NCBI RefSeq assembly: GCF_008974285.1
Contig: NZ_BKZV01000002.1
Span: 524,613-588,612 of the forward strand
Length of the DNA stretch: 64,000 nucleotides
Source of the DNA: Thermogemmatispora aurantia
GTDB taxonomy: Bacteria; Chloroflexota; Ktedonobacteria; Ktedonobacterales; Ktedonobacteraceae
Direction: 5' to 3'
Each line of letters begins with the position of its first letter. Position 1 is the stretch's first letter. Position numbers and translations under genes: made by a program. The notes beneath the pieces were generated by a model. The model had not been told where the DNA came from, did no database searches, and saw nothing but the letters and a program-made list of their open reading frames with translations. Shown here one piece after another: positions 52,435 through 61,860 of this stretch.

Positions 52435-53631
52435 ATGACAGACGAAATCAAACAGCGCAAGCTCGAACATATCACCGTGGCTTTAGAGGAAGGGATTGGT
52501 GTCAGTCAGCGGGCCGGTTGGGGTGATATCCACCTGGTTCACCAGGCGCTGCCCGAGATTGACCTGCAGGAGGTCGACACAACAGCCACTTTTCTGGGGC
52601 GACGCCTGGCCTGCCCGGTGGTCATTTCCGCTCTCACCGGCGGCCACCCAGAGGCTATGACCATCAACCGCAATCTGGCGCGGGCGGCGGAGCGCTACGG
52701 GCTGGCACTCGGGGTAGGCAGCCAGCGGGCTGCGCTGGTCAATCCTGACCTGGTCCCGACCTACGCTGTTGTCCGCGACGAGGCACCCCAGGCCTTTGTC
52801 ATTGCTAATATCGGTGCGCCGCAGCTGATCGACCAGGAACGCCATCCCGCCTTTACGCTCTCTCAGGTTGAGCAGGCCATTGCCATGATCCAGGCCGATG
52901 CCCTGGCGATTCATATGAACGCACTCCAGGAGGCGACTCAGGTCGAGGGCGATCGGCGCATGCGCGGTGTGGCCACGGCCCTGCGGCGGTTGACCGCGGA
53001 GGTCACGGTGCCAGTGATCGCTAAGGAGACAGGAGCCGGCGTTTGCCGTGAGCAGGCCCTGCTGCTGCGCTCCTGCGGGGTGGCCGCAATCGATGTCGGC
53101 GGGGCTGGCGGCAGCAGTATGTCGGCACTGGAGGCCGCGCGGGCCCGCTCCCACGGAGCGACGCAAGCCCAACAGATCGGACAGCTCTACCGCGACTGGG
53201 GGATTCCGACGCCGATTGCTCTGGTGGAAGCTGGGATAGCCGGCCTGCCGTTGATCGCTACCGGCGGCGTGCGCAGCGGTTTGGATGTAGCGCGGGCCAT
53301 AGCGCTGGGTGCGACGCTGGTCGGGATGGGTTTTCCGTTTCTGAAGGCGGCCAGCGAGAGCTACGAGCGCGTCTGCGAGCTGCTGGAGCAGACACTGACG
53401 GAGCTGAAAATCGCTATGCAGCTGAGTGGAGCAGCCGATCTAGCGTCCCTGCGCCAGGTGGATGTGGTCGTCACTGGCGAGACGCGCGCCTGGCTCAGCT
53501 TGCGTGGCTTTGAGGAGGAGCTACGGGCTTTGGCCAATCGCCGCGTCAGGGCTGCTACCTACAGCGTTCCAGTGGTAGAGACAGCGCCGGAAGAGCATCA
53601 GCGACCCCCGTCGGTCGATGGCCACAGCTGA
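52435..53631 (+). CDS. fni: Type 2 isopentenyl-diphosphate delta-isomerase
   Basis: FMN- and NADPH-dependent isomerase interconverting IPP and DMAPP, a TIM barrel unrelated to the type 1 enzyme. The conserved segments are QRKLEHITVALEEG at the N-terminus, ISALTGGHPEAMTINRNLAR, LGVGSQRAALVNPD, IHMNALQEATQVEGDRRMRG (the QExxxxEG-like motif), KETGAGVCREQALLL, IDVGGAGGSSMSALEAARAR and the FMN-phosphate loop ATGGVRSGLDVARAIALGAT. The 398-aa length exceeds the usual 340-350 through a C-terminal extension of about 40 residues. The frame is open far upstream, but the ATG at 52435 after AAGGAGG and the family N-terminus set the start. Confidence 0.94.
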   Translation: MTDEIKQRKLEHITVALEEGIGVSQRAGWGDIHLVHQALPEIDLQEVDTTATFLGRRLACPVVISALTGGHPEAMTINRNLARAAERYGLALGVGSQRAALVNPDLVPTYAVVRDEAPQAFVIANIGAPQLIDQERHPAFTLSQVEQAIAMIQADALAIHMNALQEATQVEGDRRMRGVATALRRLTAEVTVPVIAKETGAGVCREQALLLRSCGVAAIDVGGAGGSSMSALEAARARSHGATQAQQIGQLYRDWGIPTPIALVEAGIAGLPLIATGGVRSGLDVARAIALGATLVGMGFPFLKAASESYERVCELLEQTLTELKIAMQLSGAADLASLRQVDVVVTGETRAWLSLRGFEEELRALANRRVRAATYSVPVVETAPEEHQRPPSVDGHS

Positions 53632-53697
53632 GCGAGCCACTTTTGCGCACATCGAGAGGGGGGCCTATCTGCCTGCGCCCTCCCCTGCCTCACTGAC

Positions 53698-54453
53698 TCA
53701 CTGGCCGCGGCCCTCGCTCAGCTGCTCTTCGAGGATCTGCCAGTCCTGGATGGTGTTGACGTTGAGGAACGAGCGCAGCTCGGGGTCGAGGGGCCGCAGC
53801 TCTTCCTCGCTCAGCCAGCGCACAGGGGCGACAGTGAGCAGACTGCGGGGATTGCGCTGGCCCCGAGACAGCAGGGCGGCGATGACGCTCACCAGGGAGC
53901 GAGGATAGCGTGCCAGCAAGACCTGCGGACGCTGTCCAACCAGGGGAATAGCCAGCCGCTCGTCATGAGCAGGCAGGCCGAGCAACCAGGCCAGCAATTG
54001 AGGATGAAGCAGTGGCTGGTCGACGGCCAGCGCCACAGCCTGTGGAGCCCGGATAGCAAGCAGGCCGCTATAGAGGCCCATCAAGGGACCTTGATCGGGG
54101 ACAAGATCGACAACCAGACGCACCGCCGCTGGGAGCTGGTCAGCATAGCACGCGGCACTGCTTTGATCGCGCACCACGACAAGCACTTCCGGCGTTTGCG
54201 CCAGAGCCAGACGGGCCAGGCGCCCGAGGAAAGTCTGGCCTTTCTCCTCAGCCGCCGGCAGCGGGAGCAGGGCTTTGTCATATCCCATACGCTGACTGCG
54301 CCCGCCGGCCAGAATCAGGCAGGCCGCGGCTGGCGGGACAGGCGCAGAGACCCGTTGAGGGGCGGCAGGACGCAGCTTCTTCATCATCAGTAGGTGGGTA
54401 TAGGTCATGGCGGGTTGCCCCAGGTTGGCCCGGACTCGATAGCTTTCCAGCAA
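53698..54453 (-). CDS. mobA: Molybdenum cofactor guanylyltransferase
   Basis: Transfers GMP to molybdopterin to make the guanine dinucleotide cofactor. The nucleotide-binding motif CLILAGGRSQRMGYDKALLP, the VDLVPDQGPLMGLYSGL loop, VALAVDQPLLHPQL (Mg-binding Asp) and the terminal FLNVNTIQDWQILE (NxNTxxD) are intact. About 40 residues precede the Rossmann-like domain, more than usual. The TTG at 54453 has a good GGGGAGG site 5 bases away; ATGs at 54408 and 54387 are alternatives. It converges on fni; no other molybdopterin genes are adjacent. Confidence 0.9.
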   Translation of the reverse strand: MLESYRVRANLGQPAMTYTHLLMMKKLRPAAPQRVSAPVPPAAACLILAGGRSQRMGYDKALLPLPAAEEKGQTFLGRLARLALAQTPEVLVVVRDQSSAACYADQLPAAVRLVVDLVPDQGPLMGLYSGLLAIRAPQAVALAVDQPLLHPQLLAWLLGLPAHDERLAIPLVGQRPQVLLARYPRSLVSVIAALLSRGQRNPRSLLTVAPVRWLSEEELRPLDPELRSFLNVNTIQDWQILEEQLSEGRGQ

Positions 54454-54613
54454 AAAAGCCTCCCCCCAAGCCCACGCCCAGTCGTGGCGAGAGCACGAGG
54501 GCAGGCCCGTTGCGGTGGCTTTCTATTACGCTGGCGAGCAAACTAACTCACAAGCGAGTGAGCAAGCGAAGGAAAAAGGTATTGGCGTTGGCCGTCGCCC
54601 AGCGCAGCACCCC

Positions 54614-55084
54614 TCAGCGGGAGGCCGCACGCGCCTTGGCCTTGCGGCGGCTGCTCTTCGGAATGTACTGCTGGCGTTGTCGATAGGCCACAAAACTCGC
54701 CTGCTCTTGGGGGAACTTGCGCACCAGATAGACCACCCACCAGATCGCCCAGCCTACCAGCCACAGCAGCCAGAGATAGCGCCAGACACGCCAGGCAAAG
54801 AAGTACTGATCCAGGTAAGCGCGGGCAAAGATCAGTGGATAGCCAACCAGGCAGATGGCCGTAAACCAGCTCAAATAGCGGTCCAGCATATACTTGATCA
54901 CGGCCTGGTTCTTAAAGAAGCGCTTGCGCCCCTCGACTGCGTAGTAGAAGCAGATCAGCAGCCCAGCGGTACAGAAAATGAGCCAGGGCACATAGAAATG
55001 GAAGGCTTCGGGGCCTCCCAGGCCAGCGTTCTGTCCCGCCGTCCAGGGATCAGTGAAGAGCCAGCTAATCAGGTTGAAATTCAT
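54614..55084 (-). CDS. Small four-helix membrane protein
   Basis: 156 aa, four hydrophobic segments: FYVPWLIFCTAGLLICFYYA, WFTAICLVGYPLIFARAY, RVWRYLWLLWLVGWAIWWVV and a shorter re-entrant part. The N-terminal WLFTDPWTAGQNAGLGGPEA and the basic tail (SSRRKAKARAASR) are distinctive. AAGGGAG 4 bases before the ATG at 55084 supports the start. I do not recognise a characterised family. Similar tryptophan-rich proteins are annotated only as hypothetical in Chloroflexota. Confidence 0.7.
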   Translation of the reverse strand: MNFNLISWLFTDPWTAGQNAGLGGPEAFHFYVPWLIFCTAGLLICFYYAVEGRKRFFKNQAVIKYMLDRYLSWFTAICLVGYPLIFARAYLDQYFFAWRVWRYLWLLWLVGWAIWWVVYLVRKFPQEQASFVAYRQRQQYIPKSSRRKAKARAASR

Positions 55085-55367
55085 CGTGCTCCCTTCTGCT
55101 CCGAGCGAAGAATAAGTTCGCTGCGCTGCGTAGATATCAGGAGATATCGGGGGATATGATACCATGCTCAGGCAAAGGAGTCCAGAGGTTGTCGCCGGCT
55201 TCCTCCTGCCCCCTGGTCAGCTGACCCCTTCTACGCAGACTGGCAGGCAGAGGGCGCGAGAGCGCCCAGGGCGACCAGCGGCGATCTCCTCTGATATAAT
55301 GGAGAGCAAGCGCTCTCAGCCCGCGCTGCTATGCTAGCTTATCCTAACAACGGCAAGGAGTCCCCTT

Positions 55368-56438
55368 ATGTCCCCGACGCGACGCATCGTGATCATGGCC
55401 GAGGGCCATTTTGAGTGGCACTACGGCAAGACAGCCACGGGCATCATCCGCTACAGCCAGGACCCGGTGGTGGCCGTGATTGACAGCACACACGCCGGAC
55501 AAGATGCCGCTCAGGCCCTGGGTGGAGACCTCGGGCGCGGCATTCCTGTGGTGCAAGACATTCACGAAGCCTTGCGCTACCAGCCCACTACGCTCATCAT
55601 CGGCGTAGCCCCAATCGGGGGTGATCTACCGCGGGCCTGGCGTGCCCAGCTGCTTACCGCCATCGAGGCCGGCCTGGAGATCATCAGCGGCCTCCATTAT
55701 TTCATCGCCGATGACCCCGAGCTGCGAGCCGCCGCCGAGCGGCGCGGCGTGACCATCTGGGATGTGCGCCGCCCGCCTGATAAGAAAGTTGTGGCTGCTT
55801 ACAAGCCGCATCGCCCCGGCAGTCACACGGTGCTCACCGTTGGCTCCGACTGCGCCACTGGCAAGATGACTGTCGCTATTGAACTCGATCGCGCCGCCCG
55901 CGCCCGCGGGCTAAACAGCGCCTTCTTCGCCACCGGACAAACAGGGATCATGATCGCCGGACGCGGCCTGCCTGTCGACCGCATCATCAGCGATTTTATC
56001 GCTGGCATGGTCGAGGAAATGACGCTGGAACTGGCGGCCCAACACGATTGGGTCTTTGTGGAGGGCCAGGGATCGATCAACCACCCCGGCTACTCACCGG
56101 TGACACTGGGCCTGCTGCACGGCTCGCTCCCCGATGCCATGATCTTTTGCCACCAGGCCGGGGCCACCACGATCGAGGGTTATCCGCATTGCCCGCTACC
56201 GCCTCTGCCGCGTCTGATTCAGATGAACGAAGAGGTAGTCAACTGGCTGCACCGTCAGCATAACAGCAAAGTGGTGGGTATCTCCCTGATTACGCGCGGC
56301 CTCTCCCTGCAGCAGGCCGAGGAGGCCATTCGCCGCACCGAAGATGAAACGGGCCTGCCAACTACCGATGTGCTGCGCTTCGGCCCGGAGAAGCTGCTCA
56401 CGGCCCTGCTGCAGCACTTCGGCGCTGCAACCAGCTAA
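55368..56438 (+). CDS. DUF1611 P-loop protein (DgcN-like)
   Basis: 356 aa. The N-terminal Rossmann-like domain is DUF1611_N (VVAVIDSTHAGQDAAQALGG, LIIGVAPIGGDLP). The C-terminal P-loop domain starts at about residue 155 with VLTVGSDCATGKMTVAIELD (Walker A), then FATGQTGIMIAGRGLPVDRI and VFVEGQGSINHPGYSPVTLG. Members near dipeptide epimerases (DgcN) act in D-glutamate or mixed-chirality dipeptide metabolism; no such gene is adjacent here. It may act as an amide ligase or acyltransferase. The ATG at 55368 follows AAGGAG. It converges on mutS2. Confidence 0.85.
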   Translation: MSPTRRIVIMAEGHFEWHYGKTATGIIRYSQDPVVAVIDSTHAGQDAAQALGGDLGRGIPVVQDIHEALRYQPTTLIIGVAPIGGDLPRAWRAQLLTAIEAGLEIISGLHYFIADDPELRAAAERRGVTIWDVRRPPDKKVVAAYKPHRPGSHTVLTVGSDCATGKMTVAIELDRAARARGLNSAFFATGQTGIMIAGRGLPVDRIISDFIAGMVEEMTLELAAQHDWVFVEGQGSINHPGYSPVTLGLLHGSLPDAMIFCHQAGATTIEGYPHCPLPPLPRLIQMNEEVVNWLHRQHNSKVVGISLITRGLSLQQAEEAIRRTEDETGLPTTDVLRFGPEKLLTALLQHFGAATS

Positions 56439-56504
56439 GATAAGAACGGAACGGCACTGCCTGCTGTCTGCCCTGTGCCAGCTGGCGCCGGGCAGGCCGC
56501 TGAC

Positions 56505-58964
56505 TCAGGCGCTCAGGCTAACGATCGTCACGCCATCTCCGCCTTCGCGCGCCGGCGCCGGCTGATAGGACTTGACGAGCGGGTGCTTGGCCAGGTGCTC
56601 ACGCACCGCTGAGCGCAGAGCGCCAGTCCCTTTGCCGTGGACAATACGCACCGCCACCAGGCCAGCCAGGGCGGCATCGTTGAGGTAGCTCTCCAGCTGC
56701 TCCAGCGCCTCCTCGACGCGCCAGCCGCGGATGTCAAGCTGCATGGAGACCTCGGGACGGTCCTCGGCGCGCGGCAGTACGATTGCCGGAGCCTGACGAC
56801 GGCTCCGATGCTCAGCCGCCTGCCGTCCGCCGAGACGCCGCAGGTTCTCCAGCGGCACGCGGAAGCGCAAGGCCCCCATCTGTACCTCAGCCTCGCCTCG
56901 CTCGGGCGCCAGGCTCACCAGCTCGGCATTCTGACCGAAATTGAGCACCCGCACCAGATCACCAACCTGCAACGGTCCCTCGCTTAGCTCATCCCGCTCC
57001 TCCCGCGGCTGGCTCTGAGCTGGCTCGGGAAGCAGCTCCAGCTTCTCGTCCAGCTGACGCACCTGGCGCCGCGCCTGATCGAGACGCTCGCGCGTCAAAT
57101 TGACGCGGTGCACATCTAGCTTGATACGCGCTAGCTGAGCCTGTACCTCCTCGACCTCACGCCGTGCGCGGGCCCGCGCCTCATTAAGGATGCGCACGCG
57201 CTCGCGCTCCAAGCGATGGCGCTCCTCTTCAAGCTGACGGCGCTGATGCTCGGCCTCAGCGCGCTCCATACTCAGGCGGAAGCGCTCATCAGCCACGGCC
57301 TTGCGCTCGTGCTGTAGGCCCTCTAGCAGCGTCTCCATGCGCACGCCGGCACTGCCCAGGAATTCCCGCGCCCGCTCGATGATCTCCTCATCGAGGCCCA
57401 GGCGACTGGCAATGGCCAGGGCATTGCTACGGCCCGGCAGACCAATACTGAGATGGTAGGTCGGCGAAAGTGTCTCGACGTCAAATTCGACCGAGGCGTT
57501 CACCGCCCCAGGCTGCTCATGGGCGAAGGCTTTCAGCTCGGTGTAGTGCGTCGTGGCTACCGTGGTGATGCGTCGCTCCAAAAGGAAGCTGAGGATGGCC
57601 CGGGCCAAGGCCGAGCCTTCGCTGGGATCAGTGCCGGCCCCCACCTCGTCGAGCAAGACCAGGATGGGCGGCACCTGCTCGCTACCTCTGATGCTGCTGG
57701 CAACCAGCTCATGCGCGCCTTTGCCGCTGATAGCGGGCCGGCTGCGTTCATGCCAGTCCTCGATCTGGCGGACGATTTCGATGATCCGGCTCAAGTGCGA
57801 GGAGAAGGTGCTCAGGTTCTGCTCGATGCTCTGCTCGTCGCCAATGTCGGCAAAGACCTCCTCAAAAACGGCAATTTCGGAGCCGTCTTCAGCAGGAATA
57901 TGCAGCCCGGCCTGAGCCATCAGGGTCAGCAGGCCCACCGTTTTGAGGGCAACGGTCTTGCCGCCGGTATTCGGCCCGGTGATGACGACCATGAAGAAGT
58001 CGTGCCCGATGCGGAAGTCGATCGGGACAACACGCCCGCTGAGCAAGGGGTGACGGGCACCACGCAGCTCGATGCGCCCCTCGTTGTTGAGGCGCGGCTC
58101 GCTACAGCGCAGCTGGCGGCTGTAGCGGGCTTTGGCCAGGTGCAGGTCAAATTCGGCCAGGCGCTCGACCATCGCCGTCAGCGCCTCGGCCTCACGCCCA
58201 ATCTCGTGAGAGAGTGTGCGCAAGATGCGCTCGATCTCCTGGCGCTCTTCGATCTGCAACTGGCGCAGATGGTTGTTCATTTCGACGATGACTAGCGGCT
58301 CAACGAAGAGCGTGGCGCCACTGCTCGATTGGTCATGAACAATGCCCCGCACGAGGCTACGGTTTTCGACTTTGACCGGGACGACGTAGCGCTCGTTGCG
58401 AATGGTAATGATCGGCTCCTGGAGAGCGGGCGCCAGTTCGTTGACGATGGTGCGCAGCCGCTCCTGCAGGCGCTGGGTGGCGCTGCGAATCTCGAAGCGC
58501 AGGCGCCTCAGCAGAGGGCTGGCACTATCGAGGATCTCGCCGTCTTCGTTGACGGTCTCTTCGATGCGCCGGATGAGGTGAGGCCGCTCAGGAATGGCCT
58601 CACCCAGGCTCCGCAGGAGCGGGAACTCGTCGGGATCAAGCTTCTCCAGAAGACGCGCTACCTGGGCCGCGCTGCGCAGGGTGTTGAGCACCTCCACTAG
58701 TTCGGTGGGCGTCAGTACCCCCTCGCGGGCAGCACGCGCAATCAGCGCCCGGATGTCACGCGCCGGCCCCACACTGGCATTGGCCTGGACGTCGAGCAGA
58801 TGCACCGCTTCGCTGGTGTAGGCCTGCCGTTCCCGCACCTCTTCGAGACTGGTCGCTGGCTCCAGAGCCAGCACCAGCTCTTTGCTGGCGGAGAAACTGG
58901 CCTCCCGGGCTACTCGCTCCAGGATTTTGGGATATTCAAGCGTCTGAATACTTTTTTCGTGCAT
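56505..58964 (-). CDS. mutS2: Endonuclease MutS2
   Basis: 819-aa MutS homologue without the mismatch-recognition domain. It is known to limit recombination or rescue stalled ribosomes in different bacteria. The helical lever/clamp core occupies residues about 1-300. The ATPase has Walker A GPNTGGKTVALKTVGLLTLM, Walker B LVLLDEVGAGTDPSEGSAL-type residues and the ATTHYTELKAFA switch. A long coiled coil lies at about 520-640 (Glu/Arg-rich). A KOW-like segment at about 670-720 follows. The C-terminal Smr nuclease domain reads LDIRGWRVEEALEQLESYL and IVHGKGTGALRSAVREHL. Everything expected is present and the length is normal. Confidence 0.95.
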   Translation of the reverse strand: MHEKSIQTLEYPKILERVAREASFSASKELVLALEPATSLEEVRERQAYTSEAVHLLDVQANASVGPARDIRALIARAAREGVLTPTELVEVLNTLRSAAQVARLLEKLDPDEFPLLRSLGEAIPERPHLIRRIEETVNEDGEILDSASPLLRRLRFEIRSATQRLQERLRTIVNELAPALQEPIITIRNERYVVPVKVENRSLVRGIVHDQSSSGATLFVEPLVIVEMNNHLRQLQIEERQEIERILRTLSHEIGREAEALTAMVERLAEFDLHLAKARYSRQLRCSEPRLNNEGRIELRGARHPLLSGRVVPIDFRIGHDFFMVVITGPNTGGKTVALKTVGLLTLMAQAGLHIPAEDGSEIAVFEEVFADIGDEQSIEQNLSTFSSHLSRIIEIVRQIEDWHERSRPAISGKGAHELVASSIRGSEQVPPILVLLDEVGAGTDPSEGSALARAILSFLLERRITTVATTHYTELKAFAHEQPGAVNASVEFDVETLSPTYHLSIGLPGRSNALAIASRLGLDEEIIERAREFLGSAGVRMETLLEGLQHERKAVADERFRLSMERAEAEHQRRQLEEERHRLERERVRILNEARARARREVEEVQAQLARIKLDVHRVNLTRERLDQARRQVRQLDEKLELLPEPAQSQPREERDELSEGPLQVGDLVRVLNFGQNAELVSLAPERGEAEVQMGALRFRVPLENLRRLGGRQAAEHRSRRQAPAIVLPRAEDRPEVSMQLDIRGWRVEEALEQLESYLNDAALAGLVAVRIVHGKGTGALRSAVREHLAKHPLVKSYQPAPAREGGDGVTIVSLSA

Positions 58965-59523
58965 AGATGCCTACGGATACCAGTCAATACTCGCTGGTAA
59001 TGAGTTCTCATGATGTCGGCCCCAGTGCACTGCTTTCCTGTTCTCCCCACCTCTGTACTAGCAGGTCAGGGTAATCAGTATTGAACCGGGGCGGCAAAAA
59101 AATAAGATAGCTTTAGCATACCATACCATACAAACACGAGGGAACGGCGAAACTATGCCCGGTACCGCAGTACCCAGCTGCCTGGCGGATTCCTCCGACG
59201 ATCTTGAGCGTCTCTAGCCCGAGCCCGGAGCAGCTAACGCTCCAGCCTCTACTATAGTTCCAAGAGCGGCGACGATAACGACTGAGCCTGGCACCTGAGC
59301 TTTACCGCACTCCCGCCCGGAGTCAGGTTGCAGGGAGGCGTCTACCCCCCTCCCGTTTCCTCTGGAAAGAGGCAACCCTCTGACGTTTATAACCTCTAGA
59401 GGCTTATCGTTTCGTCTCTCTGGCTATAGCCGGGAGAGTGTAGAGAGAAGAGAGAGCGTTGCGCCATCACTGGCAGTGACAATGCTCTGACGAAGTAGCA
59501 CACCGCGGAGAGGAGTATCTGTT
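58965..59523. other. Long divergent intergenic region upstream of mutS2
   Basis: About 560 bases without a gene. It is AT-rich at 59085-59135, with three tandem CATAC units at 59117-59131. Weak inverted repeats occur near 59358-59405 (CCTCT/AGAGG). It should hold the mutS2 promoter and that of the plus-strand gene at 59524; none is clear-cut. Confidence 0.5.
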
Positions 59524-60024
59524 ATGATTCTTCATCTGGGCGAGGCGGTTTATTGGGGGAGCGTCGAGGTGATTTTTCTAGCCGGGACGATTACTGCTCT
59601 GGACGAGGAGCGCCAGACCGTGACGGTGCGAATTGAGCGGGCAACGCCTAACGCGGCCCATCTGATCGGTCAGGAAGCCGAATTTTTTGCCGATGGCTTG
59701 GAGCCGTTGACGGCCCTGGGCGAGCTTCCCCCAGGTCTGACAGACCATCCAGTGGCCGAGCGGCAGCCATTGCCAGCCATGGATGAGGCGGAGAAGCTGC
59801 GGCGCGCCGCTGCCGCCGCCGTGCACCAGCTCTACGGCTATCACCGCCTGCCAGCAGAACAGGAGCAGGCGCTCATCGCCGAGGTACGGGTCATGCTGGA
59901 AGCTGACCCGGCCCTGCGCGCGCGGACGCTGGCGACGATGGACGAGATTCTACGCCTGGACTTTTTGGGCAGTCGATCGACATCTCCCCACTCTGACCAG
60001 AAGGAGGGGGGTGCCTCCTCCTAG
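59524..60024 (+). CDS. Uncharacterised 166-aa protein
   Basis: No family recognised. The first 65 residues look like a small beta-barrel (VEVIFLAGTITALDEERQTV then TVRIERATP). Residues about 85-150 form three helices (LRRAAAAAVHQLYGYHRLPA and EQEQALIAEVRVML). AGGAG 8 bases before the ATG supports it. The zinc-ribbon membrane protein gene begins 111 bases later on the same strand. There is no signal peptide or cysteine cluster. Confidence 0.7.
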   Translation: MILHLGEAVYWGSVEVIFLAGTITALDEERQTVTVRIERATPNAAHLIGQEAEFFADGLEPLTALGELPPGLTDHPVAERQPLPAMDEAEKLRRAAAAAVHQLYGYHRLPAEQEQALIAEVRVMLEADPALRARTLATMDEILRLDFLGSRSTSPHSDQKEGGASS

Positions 60025-60135
60025 CCCTCGTCGGTACAGACCCAATATGATATGCTCTATGCGAGAGGAGTGATGGCCAGCAGAGGAGGCGACTCGATGC
60101 GCCGTCACGCCGAATAGCGAGACGAGGTGAACACC

Positions 60136-60912
60136 GTGCAATGCCCGCATTGTTCCGCTCCCATCGCCCCAGCAGCGCAGTTTTGTCCCATCTGCGGCGC
60201 CGCTCTGGCCACTCCAGCCAGCCCGAAACCCGCCTTCCCTGTCCCTGGCAGCGAACCGGCTCCTGTTCGAGCGCCGCAGCAACTGGCCAGCCGTGGTGCC
60301 GTCGTCACTCCTGCACGCCGTCGGCATCATGGCAGACGCTGGCTTCTCGGCTGTCTCGGCACACTTGCTATCCTGCTCATTCTGCTCCTGGCTTCCTGGG
60401 CCTTCCTCATTCGTCCCACTCTGAACCGGCTGGCCAAGGAGCAGATCAATGCTGCCCTCGATAGCGCCGTTCAAGAGATCGACCCTACGCGTACCACCCA
60501 GCTGCCTGGCGGCCCTGTCCGTCTCAGCGAGACCTTCCTCAACAACCTGCTCACGCTGGCTCACTCGCCCAGCAGCCCTATGCAGGACGCGCACTTTACT
60601 GTTACTCCCAGCACCATCACCCTCACCTTCACGCTCTATGGGCAGGCCAATAGCATTAGCGCCGTGCCCCTGGCCAGCGCTGGCCAGCTGCACGTCAGCG
60701 ATCTCCACATCCAGGGTCCCATCGGCTGGATTCTCTCCGACGACGATCTCACTACGATCGTCAACCAGCATCTGGCCACAGCTCAACAGCGTCTCCGTCA
60801 TCCAGTGCTGGCCGTCGTGCTCCAAAATCACGCTGTCGAGCTGCTCCTTGGTCCCCCCTCCAACGCCAATGGTTCGTCTGCCTCCATCCTCCTCGCCGCT
60901 GCCCGGGTCTGA
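60136..60912 (+). CDS. Zinc-ribbon membrane protein of unknown function
   Basis: 258 aa. The N-terminal double zinc ribbon is CPHCSAPIAPAAQFCPICG (CxxC...CxxC). A Pro/Ala-rich basic linker follows, then one membrane helix at about residues 72-95 (LLGCLGTLAILLILLLASWA). The remaining 160 residues are outside and resemble lipid-binding-like beta folds (AHFTVTPSTITLTFTLYGQA). This zinc-ribbon/helix/outer-domain layout is common in Chloroflexota and Firmicutes without known function. GAGGTG before the GTG at 60136 favours that start over GTG at 60127. Its last 152 bases are overlapped by the convergent lepB frame. Confidence 0.72.
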   Translation: MQCPHCSAPIAPAAQFCPICGAALATPASPKPAFPVPGSEPAPVRAPQQLASRGAVVTPARRRHHGRRWLLGCLGTLAILLILLLASWAFLIRPTLNRLAKEQINAALDSAVQEIDPTRTTQLPGGPVRLSETFLNNLLTLAHSPSSPMQDAHFTVTPSTITLTFTLYGQANSISAVPLASAGQLHVSDLHIQGPIGWILSDDDLTTIVNQHLATAQQRLRHPVLAVVLQNHAVELLLGPPSNANGSSASILLAAARV

Positions 60913-61612
60913 GCAGAGGCATGGGAAAGAGCAACAGCGACAGCAGCAACTGATCTGGCTGTAGTGGCAGAGGATGCGAGGAGGCAGAGGGCCGCGTCAG
61001 CACTGCCGGTGGCAGCTGGCTGGCGCTCTGGCGCTGGTGGACCTCGGCAAAGACCGAGGAGACATCGGGCAGGAAACCATTGTTATCCTCTCCCAGAGGC
61101 CAGTAGACCAGGGCCGCGCGTCCGATGATATTCTTACGCGGTACAAAACCCCAGTCGCGCGAGTCCGAGCTGCCTGCCCGATTATCCCCTAACACAAAGT
61201 AGCTATCGGGCGGCACAACACGATTGGAAAAGGAAGGATAGGGATTGCCCTGCCGACGCGGATCAACGTAGGTCTCATGGAGGGTCACGCCGTCGACGAT
61301 GACCGTTGTTCCCTGAATCGTGATCACATCGCCTGGTATGCCGATGATACGCTTTACATAATCCTGACTGGGATTGGGCGGGGCAACGAAAACAATCACA
61401 TCACCGCGCGCTGGCGCATGGAAGAGGTACGACCACTTATCGACGAGGATTAGCTCTTTGTCATGGAGGTTCGGCTCCATGCTCATACCTTCAACGTAGA
61501 AATTCTGGATGGCAAAGCGAATGATGAAGAACATCAGCCCCGTGAGGACGAGGGTCTCGATCACTTCACGGACCAGACGCCAGCGCTTCTCAAAATCAAG
61601 CTCCGGATTCAT
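60761..61612 (-). CDS. lepB: Signal peptidase I with anomalous C-terminal extension
   Basis: Membrane-bound protease that removes signal peptides. An N-terminal anchor helix (VIETLVLTGLMFFIIRFAIQ) is followed by the catalytic Ser in VEGMSMEPNLHDKE and the catalytic Lys in DYVKRIIGIPGDVI. Box E is VLGDNRAGSSDSRDWGFVPR. A complete enzyme ends near residue 195-200 (YWPLGEDNNGFLPDVSSVFA). The frame then continues for about 85 residues of Pro/Leu/Arg/Trp-rich sequence, running 152 bases antisense into the zinc-ribbon gene. That tail is probably a lost-stop read-through. GGGAG before the ATG supports the start. Confidence 0.9.
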   Translation of the reverse strand: MNPELDFEKRWRLVREVIETLVLTGLMFFIIRFAIQNFYVEGMSMEPNLHDKELILVDKWSYLFHAPARGDVIVFVAPPNPSQDYVKRIIGIPGDVITIQGTTVIVDGVTLHETYVDPRRQGNPYPSFSNRVVPPDSYFVLGDNRAGSSDSRDWGFVPRKNIIGRAALVYWPLGEDNNGFLPDVSSVFAEVHQRQSASQLPPAVLTRPSASSHPLPLQPDQLLLSLLLFPMPLLRPGQRRGGWRQTNHWRWRGDQGAARQRDFGARRPALDDGDAVELWPDAG

Positions 61613-61860
61613 GCGAACTCCCGGCGCTAGACACGCCAGTGTGCTCAGGGTATTTCAGCCAGTACTATTATAAGGCACCGTGGAGACAAACTCTACAGCT
61701 CAGGAGCACCTTCCCGCAAGATAAGAGGCCGTGACAGGCCCCCGTTCGACTCTGCTCCTGCTCATCTTCCCTCCTCCTTTCGGGCTATGTCCCTGGATAG
61801 GGAGATCACCTCCGTGCCCGGCTGGTTGCAGGCCAGAGCGGCCCGTCGTTGGTTTGTCCT

